DNA from: Papaver somniferum
Taxonomy: Eukaryota > Streptophyta > Magnoliopsida > Ranunculales > Papaveraceae
Assembly (NCBI RefSeq): GCF_003573695.1
Contig: NC_039367.1
Coordinates: 29,226,442-29,290,441 of the forward strand
Length of the DNA stretch: 64,000 nucleotides
Direction of reading: 5' to 3'
Shown: positions 56,911 to 64,000 of the stretch, piece after piece
Layout of the letters: each line of letters starts with the position of its first letter
Numbering within the stretch: the stretch's first letter is position 1
The notes under the pieces: generated by a model
Databases searched by the model: none
What the model was told of the DNA's origin: nothing
What the model saw: only the letters and a program-made list of their open reading frames with translations
Program-made: the position numbers and the translations under genes

Positions 56911-58158
56911 TGTGTTGTCTCTTTGTTTTTCTTGCATTCTTGCTTGCTGTCCATAACCATCATTCCCTTCTTGCACTGTCATCTTGCATATATTGCATTG
57001 TTAGCTAGTGCATCTTCTTGCATATACTGCATATTCATAGCATCATTTCATCTTGCATTCTTGGTGTAACTTAGTGTAAGCATGTAGCTTTAACTGCATT
57101 ATCATTAATTGTTGTTAGTTTGCTAGTTTATTGTACTTCATCTTAGCTTAGTTTGCATTACTGTTACCTAACTGTCATAAGCATTATTGTCATCCTCTTT
57201 TTCATTGCTCTCACTGCATAACTTGCATACTTTTCATCACTTCATCACTGCATCTTGTCCTGTTCTCCATTTATTTTCTTGCTTACAGCAGCATCTCAAT
57301 TACAACTCAGATTGTATCATAGTGTAACGTAGCTGCACTGCACCTGAATCTTGTTCTTCATGGCTGTGCAATAGTCACTTTGCACCAGTTCAAATTGGTT
57401 CCTAAGAACTGCAATCTCTGCAATTTCTATGTTCATTCCCATTGTTGTGCACTGAACCATTGTTTCTGTGCTATGTTGGCTATCTCTGTTGAGCCAATTT
57501 TGAGTTGTTGCAAGAACTAATTAACTCTATCTGTTGCAGGTGCTTGAGGAGCTGTTAATGGACTTGAGAAGCTGTTGCTAGCAGCACTGAGAACCAAAAA
57601 CTGCAGCTGTTGCAGTTGCTACACAGTCAGTTCTGTGGGCTTGAGTTAAACAAAACACTGCTGGTGCTGCCTTCTCCAAGCTGCCTGGTGTTGTTGGGTT
57701 GACCCAACTGGGCTTCTGTTGTAAAGCCAAAGGAAAGCCAAAGCCCAACTGGGCCTCTCCAACAAAAGTTTAGGAAGATCCAAAGCCCAACTGGGCTTGT
57801 GCAACTTAAGAATAGGGATAAAATCCCAACTGGGCTTCCCTCCAAAAAGGTAAGCCTAAACCCAAACCCAAATTTTTTGGGCTTGTAATTTTTTTTTTTG
57901 GTTTGTATTGTTATTCTCTTTTGGGCTTGTAATTGTAATTATCTTTTTGGGCATGTAATAATTATTTTAATTTTATTTCTTTTATTTATTTGGGATTGTA
58001 ATAATTTTAGTTTTATTTTTATTTTTATTTTCTTTTTTTTTGTGGGTTTGTAATAATTAGTTTTATTTTTATTTCTTTCTTTATTTGGGCTTGTAACTTA
58101 GTTGTTTGTTAGGCTTGTAGTTTCTTTTAAACTAAAAGTTGGGCTTCAAAACCCAACA

Positions 58159-58196
<38 letters not shown>

Positions 58197-58306
58197 GCTC
58201 CTTATTTCAAAAACCAAAATTTTATCCCAAGCAAAACCAAATTTTCTTTTCAAAACCCTTTCAAACCAAATTTTCAAAACCCATTAAAAACCAAATTTTT
58301 GAAAAA
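56911..58306 (+). other. Leader of block C with palindrome and GGGCTTGTAAT repeats
   Basis: CTTGCAT-type repeats fill 56930-57300. CCCAACTGGGC occurs four times (57703, 57744, 57786, 57825). 57870-58130 is a degenerate array of TTTGGGCTTGTAATAATT units with TTTTATTT spacers. A run of 34 A lies at 58160-58193. No gene. Confidence 0.65.
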
Positions 58307-60072
58307 ATGGGCGAGTGTGTGAATAAACTCCGTAGTCTCCATGAATACATGTACCCTAACATAATAAGTCAGTTATCATGTATCGTCTTACCCCAGACTG
58401 ATGGCCCATTTGAACTAAACGCAAGCATGATACAAATACTTCCTATATTTCGAGGGTTCGATTCTGAGAATCCCTATAACCATGTAAGAGAGTTTGAACA
58501 AATTGTCCGGGCTTTACAACCTGACCATATATCCGAAGACTCTTTGAAATTGCGTTTGTTTACTTTTTCTTTAAAGGAAAAGGCCAAAACATGGTTTTAC
58601 GGTTTGAGACCGCAGTCAATCACCACTTGGGACCAACTCACAAATCAATTTGTCGGAAAGTTCTTTCCACATCATAGGACCATCTCTATTCGTCGAAGTA
58701 TTAATTGTTTTGTCCAGTTAGATGGAGAAACACTTTTTCATTATTTTGAACGATTTAATGATTTGTTGTTTGAGTGTCCTCATCATGGCCTCGAGAAGTG
58801 GAGACTGGTCGCCATTCTTTATGAGGGACTAGACTTTAAGTCTCGAGCCTTGGTTGAATCTATGTGTAATGGTGAATTCATTGATAAAACTGTGGACGAT
58901 GCATGGTTATTTCTAGCTGAAGTTGCAGAGAAAACCCATCAGTGGGAAACCTATAGGGAAACTAGGACCATGCCACATGATATGGGTAATCACCATGAGT
59001 CAGATGTTGATTTTCCCAATGAGCTTAATTCTGGATATAGTGTTTCATACCCTATTGCTGAAATGTCAATCCATATTCACCTATTTTAGAGGAAGATGTA
59101 TGGACGAAAAACACTAATGGTTTTGACAAAGTAGGATTTTCATGTATTTGTGATGATGATGATTATGATGATGTTATATTAGAAGAACATGTCTATGCTG
59201 AAAATGTTATGGAACCTTTGGGTTCAAATACATTAGGCTTTTCTGCCCCGACCTTCATGAATGATGTTTCTTCTAGTATTCCATATACATGTGATGAGGC
59301 TACTGATTTAGATATTGTGCAGTTATCCTGTGAAGAGCATGACTTAGGTAATGTTGAATCTTCTGTTGACACTAATGATCCTATGCATGAAAATATAGTT
59401 GATGTGTCTGATTCCATACTTAAGCCACAATATATTGCTTCTTTTGATGTTAATTTGGATATTTCGGATAACCATGATTCTGAATTTGGACTTGTGAAAT
59501 TGTGTTGTGATGATGAGCATGCTACACAACTTGATTATGGTTTAGAAAATGCTGATGTGACTGATAATATTGGTACTTTTGATCTCATGCATGTGAGAAA
59601 CTTAGATGTCACCTTCTTGCCTAAGTCACAGATTGAGATTATTCCACCCAACCTAGATTTGGTTTGTAACAAAAATTTTAAACCAACTTTTCTGAAGATT
59701 CCCAACCTAGGATTAGAACTGTGTGCCTCTCAAGTCCTCTTGGACTATTTTGCATCTAAATATAATACTTTTAAGGAGCCACAGTTGGAATATGCATGTT
59801 TGTCCATCCCAAACAAAGTCCATTTTCAGTTAGACCTTGTGAATCCTGCACCCCTAAAATTGTTAGATTTTGTGCTTAAAAGTAAACCTGTTGAAAAATT
59901 TAGGTTTAGGGGTGATTCATCCGGTTTTTCACTCTTGCTCTCATTTCAGTCCAATTTTAGTGTTTTGAAACTGTCTATGTTTCAACACTTTGTCTTTTGG
60001 GTTGATCCTCAACTCTTTAGATTGATAGTGTATGGTGAATTTTTTGTATATAATCCACTAGATAAATTTTAA
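58307..60072 (+). pseudogene. Athila-like gag plus acidic linker polyprotein (block C), one frameshift
   Basis: I take the ATG at 58307 (MGECVNKLRSLHEYMYPNII) as start, because the upstream ATG at 58139 would read through the A-run. Gag core: IQILPIFRGFDSENPYNHVR, LRLFTFSLKEKAKTWFYGLR, FVGKFFPHHRTISIRRSINC, FNDLLFECPHHGLEKWRLVA and DAWLFLAEVAEKTHQWETYR. A single-base slip near 59063 shifts from the frame ending at 59089 to the frame running to 60072. That frame then reads NPYSPILEEDVWTKNTNGF, an acidic linker, IPNLGLELCASQVLLDYF and WVDPQLFRLIVYGEFFVYNP. No protease DxGA motif is seen between gag and linker, unlike block B. About 588 codons in total. No pol follows. Confidence 0.7.
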
Positions 60073-61436
60073 AACTTTTTGGTTTCTTTTGTATATATTT
60101 TTGCTAATCCAATATGATCTAAGTTGAAAATGTTGGATTCTAGCCGGTGAATAATGGAGTTCGGTTCGTGTTTTCGACGAATCGGGTATTCTCTCTCCTT
60201 TTACTCTACTTAGCATGTTCCTCTTCATATGTTGCATTATAATTTTGTTATCTTTTGAAACATTGAGGACAATGTTTAATTTAGGTTTGGGGGTATGGAA
60301 TGGATACCATGATAATATGCTATAATTGAAAACGAACTCCTTCTTCTTTTGAAAAAATCGAAAAAAAATCGAAAAAATTCAAAAAAATTAAAAAATGAAA
60401 AAATGAAAAATCATAAAAAATGGAGCTCATTTACCTTGAAATGTTGACTCTTGTGCAAATATGTAATTATTAGGAGTCTTAGTCTAGATATTTAGGCACC
60501 CTGATTCTAGCACAATTCACATAGTGATAAGAAATTTGCACGCGCACGATCTACCAATACATGTATAGCCTCGATCTTCAAGGTGTTTGATAGGAAGTCA
60601 CGATTGCCAATCACTTTAGAATACTGAACGAAACTTGACTAGCTTGTTCTTTGGTTGGTTGGGATAGAAGGTGGAGGTTACATTAAGAAAGACAACCATC
60701 GAATTTAACTGGGTGCATCAAAAAGGGCTACCTCTTGCAAAGTGTCATGTAATCTTTTGTTTCCTTTTGTATATGTATCAAAAGTGTTTCCTTGTTCTAA
60801 AAAAAAAAAAAAATCAAGTATTTATCAATTCCATTCTCTCTTGTTTCAAAAATAAAAGAGAGTAGTCAATGTAAATAAGAGTCATGTAAAGAGTCATCTT
60901 TTGTGTTTTATTGTAATAAGCAAGGAAGGGTGTATGCCATTGATGTACAACGCGAGTAATTGTGAAACACCTCCAACTCATTCACAATTCTCGTAAAGTC
61001 CGGACAGCTAGCTAGATTTCGACCTTGGTTCTTAGCCTGAGAAACTATCTCTTGGTGATTAGTAGTCATAACTTCCGATCTTTCTTTACACATGTGTAGA
61101 TACACTTTACACTCTTATCACATGTCTTTTTTTGTTATCAGTGCTAGGATTGTTCCTTTGATAGCTAGATTGACATCTCCATTTTGCTGTGAGCTTAAAC
61201 TGTCTTGCACATGTCACATTTGATGGAATCTGAGCTTATATTTTGACCTAGAACTTTGTAGGTACGTTCTAAGCAAACCTTCACGAGACTTCACTCGTCC
61301 ACTAGGGACACTTAGTGGTTTAAAAGGCTTAGTGCATACGCTAAATGCATTCGAGAGACCAGCGACAGTGGTATAGGTAGGATTTCCTTAGTTTTGTTTT
61401 ACTTGAGGACAAGTAAAATTCAGATTTGGGGGTATT
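60073..61436 (+). other. 3' non-coding region of block C with two polypurine-like tracts
   Basis: ACATTGAGGACAATG with TTTAGGTTTGGGGGTATGG lies at 60258-60299, and a second tract TTGAGGACAAG with CAGATTTGGGGGTATT sits right before the LTR (61404-61436). Between them is an A-rich stretch (60350-60420) and about 1 kb of unique-looking non-coding DNA. Confidence 0.6.
61255..61353 (+). repeat. Conserved ~100-bp block (copy c), in the Athila-like 3' region
   Basis: GTAGGTACGTTCTAAGCAAA, CACGAGACTTCACTCGTCCA, CTAGGGACACTTAG, AAGGCTTAGTGCATACGCTA and AATGCATTCG align in order with the blocks 3' of the SANT-like genes at 3801-3902 and 35154-35253. Confidence 0.65.
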
Positions 61437-63304
61437 TGATGAGTGCTAAAAAGTGCATATTTCTATATATTTTTCATGGCATTGAACTCATCTTTTGTGC
61501 ATCAATTCTACATTTTATCTCATATTCTGTATTTTCTTTGTTTTCAAGAATAAATATTTTTATTAATTAATTTTGCATTTTTAGGTACTAAATAAAGCCT
61601 GGTTAACTCACGGAGTGAAAAGAGCAAAGAAACGACAAAGACTCCCGCAGAAAGGCAGCGAAGAATGATGTTTGCAAGAGCCGGACCAACTAGAAGTGGG
61701 CTTGGAAGGAAGAATTTGTTCTTAAAGAAGAAGTGGGCTCAGAATTGTCTAAGCCCAAACTCTAACCTAAGTCCAAGACCAAGCCCAAAGACTTCCTAAG
61801 CTCGTAGCCGTCAGATTGGATCCACAGATGCATCCTACGGTCGCTTCATCGTCGTGCATCGAAGTCTGAAGCTCCTGTCAAACACTACAGCACCTAACTC
61901 CATCTTGAGCCGTCAGTTTCGTTGTACTTCCGCATCCAACGGTCACTCCTCGCTTCCTTCTGTCTCGCCGTTAGATCGATCCATCATCTTCGCATCCAAC
62001 GTCGCATCCTCGCTGTTCATCAACAATTGCTAAACTCTCCAAACACACGAGCACCTAACACCTTCCCCTACCAAACCAAACGCACCCTTCCTTCTTTCCC
62101 ATCGAACCCATCTTCCCCCACCTCACCTCTGCAGAACCACTACTCCACTGTCACCACCTTCTCCATCATCGCCACCACTCCCTGACGCCACCAAACACCA
62201 CCAAACCACTCTACCTTTTCCATAAAAGCAAAACCCATCATTTTCCCCATCTTTCTAGCCTCCTACTTCATCAATCTCGCACCTTCCCTATCCCTGAAAC
62301 CCTAGGTTAGAGATTGATGAATTAGGTGAAGCTAAAGAAGAAATTGAGGCGTGGGAATGAAGCAGTGAAGTCAGAGGAAGATTGGGTCAACATTGTGGGT
62401 AAGATTTGACCCATCAAAGTAGGTAAATTTCATAGCCCTAATTCACTGTTAAATTTGGTGATTTTTGGGAATTGTGTGTATGAACTAGAATTGTGTAAAT
62501 TGGGTATAAATAGGATGATATGGTGTGTGTTGTAGGCATGCCTGGGTTAGCCAGAGCTCAACCTTAGATGCCTGGACTAGCCAGTGCACCACCAAGAGGA
62601 CTGGACTAGCCAGTTCCTCAATTGTTCATGTCCTGTTTTTAGTTGTTTTGCACTGTCAATTATGTTCTAACCTGTTCTTCTAGGGTTGAGATGAAGCCCT
62701 AGCTTATTGCTTGTTATTCATGCTCTTGTCATTAGCCATGATGTGTGTAAATGCTCATAGTGAAACTCCATCTTAGGGCTTCCACACTAGTCTTTCACAT
62801 TGGATGTCAGGCATCCATTGTAGTTAGAATCATCTAGTGTTGTTGAACTGCAACTCATGCTTAATTTTATATATTGTTCTTTTGATTAATTGTGCTTTAA
62901 ACAGACAGTTAATACTTAGGGAAGATACCTTAGTTGTGATAGGAGATTTCATATCAAAATGACCCTTGCTATATAGAGGATTGACATCCCTCTTGCTGGT
63001 GGTCATAGAAAAACAATGTTACTGTCAGTGATGAATAATCAGTGTGAGTTAGAGGTGGATTCAAAAGCCCTAGCATGTTCCTGTTTACTTGCTTTACATT
63101 CTACTGTTTTTCAGTTCAGTCACTGCCATCATCTCAAGTGTGTTTTAACACAACCAAGACTCTTTGTTACAACTTAGTTTTAGTGAAATCTTAAGCTTCA
63201 ACTACACACACCTTGTCCCTGTGGATCGACTCGCACTTGCACATTAGCTACATCGACGCCGTGCACTTGCGGTATTAGTTTGTGACTCTTTTAGAGAGCC
63301 ACCA
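61437..63304 (+). repeat. Right LTR of block C
   Basis: Starts TGATGAGTGCTAAAAAGTGC and ends GAGAGCCACCA. 1868 bp, 95 bp longer than the left LTR, with the difference confined to the last third. It ends in the GTGCACTTGCGG region typical of Athila LTR ends, which the left LTR lacks. Confidence 0.8.
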
Positions 63305-64000
63305 ATATGGGAAGAAACTTTATGTTAGCTTTTAGTTGCAATAAATAAACTTCAGAGCCTAGAAATTTATTCTTATTAAGGTTGGCACTAACCAATCTAA
63401 GTGGATGGGAACATCTTGGTTGTAGGAGTTGAGGAACCAATATGATTAGATGGAAACATATAAAGAGTCTATTCATAAAAGCACAGAGCTCAGGTGTTAG
63501 AATTAAAAAAAAAACATGGTAGTTTCGCCATATCTCGTTGAATCCTAATCCTTCTGTTTTTATTTTTTAAGTGATTTGGTGGAGCACAAAATTCAAGTTG
63601 TTACCTTTGCTAGGGTGGAATAGAGTGATTGAGATACCAAAAAAAAAATGAGACCAGACCATTATACCAACCGGAATAAATTCAATAAAGTCGACCACTG
63701 GTGCCCTTGTATATGCCAATTGTGTTGACCTAGAGTTAGGTTTATCGACCACTGGTCCCCTTGTATATGCCAGTTTTGTTGATATTATTCAGATCGGTAT
63801 CTCAGTGCATTAGGATAGGTTCACCTTGGAAGAGGCCTTATGGGAAACACCGTTCACTTTTAACCATCTCTTTATCCATATTCTTAATCTTTCCATGTGA
63901 TTGGTTGACTCCGGATATGATGTACATAAACTATCTGAGTAGAGCTCTGTCACTTATATATGAATTTTAGTATGCTGAGTGCAAACTCCTGTACAACAAT
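63305..64000. other. Flanking DNA; one 54-bp-spaced direct repeat
   Basis: 63691-63728 (TCGACCACTGGTGCCCTTGT then ATATGCCAATTGTGTTGA) recurs with three changes at 63745-63782. No gene or continuation of the interrupted Tat-like element was recognised. Confidence 0.4.

Larger units (their letters stand above)
55100..63304 (+). mobile_element. Athila-like element with two LTRs and no polymerase (block C)
   Basis: LTR 55100-56872, primer site 56879, leader, one gag-type reading frame 58307-60072, non-coding 3' region, polypurine tract, LTR 61437-63304. No protease motif, reverse transcriptase, RNase H or integrase. 8205 bp. Possible target duplication is weak (TATG at 55096-55099 and 63306-63309). 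It is a non-autonomous gag-carrying element, similar in concept to reported TR-GAG elements. Confidence 0.75.

Overview
The window is nuclear DNA of a flowering plant, almost certainly a eudicot. It is AT-rich, has spliced genes and a plant-specific gene set (F-box/FBA, QALGGH zinc finger, plant mobile domain), and is packed with plant retrotransposon lineages (Copia, Tat-like and Athila-like Gypsy, L1 LINE) and MULE, hAT and Stowaway DNA elements. I could not place the species; a basal eudicot such as Papaveraceae is only a guess. Two host genes look intact: an F-box/FBA gene at 23167-24519 (+) and a two-finger C2H2/EAR repressor at 32335-33003 (-). A third host locus, a transportin-3/MOS14-like gene, survives only as an internally duplicated pseudogene (25020-29515). 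I saw no tRNA, rRNA or CRISPR.

Layout. 1-4150: right part of a decayed element carrying a plant-mobile-domain (PMD) gene and a SANT/Myb-like gene (copy 1, +). 4150-9262: AT-rich DNA, a Stowaway-like MITE and a Copia LTR (-). 9263-10847: little recognisable. 10848-17083: decayed Copia element (-) with an L1 fragment nested in one LTR. 16760-18494: three tandem units of about 580 bp joining an LTR end to the 5' flank of an L1 ORF1 relic (18519-19340). 20514-22868: MULE-like element with a second MULE-like MITE nested in its right terminal repeat. 22900-33000: F-box gene, MOS14 pseudogene, another MULE-like MITE and the zinc-finger gene. 34473-40325: complete PMD/SANT element (copy 2, -) with 47-bp terminal inverted repeats and an 8-bp target duplication. 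40935-42448: hAT-like element. 43945-49241: Tat-like Gypsy element (LTR, PBS, gag-protease) cut off after protease. 49242-63304: two joined Athila-like blocks, the second an 8.2-kb element with two LTRs and a gag-type polyprotein but no polymerase or integrase.

The most interesting material is the PMD/SANT element. Two diverged copies keep the same two genes in the same order and direction, no recognisable DDE transposase is visible, and dense short motifs (core GTCGGCATG / CCGGCAAGG) lie in intron 1, between the genes and under the ends. Just 3' of the SANT-like gene both copies carry a block of about 100 bp that also occurs upstream of the 3' LTR of the Athila-like element, a sequence shared by two unrelated transposon classes. 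All calls come from reading the sequence by eye; no database search was run.
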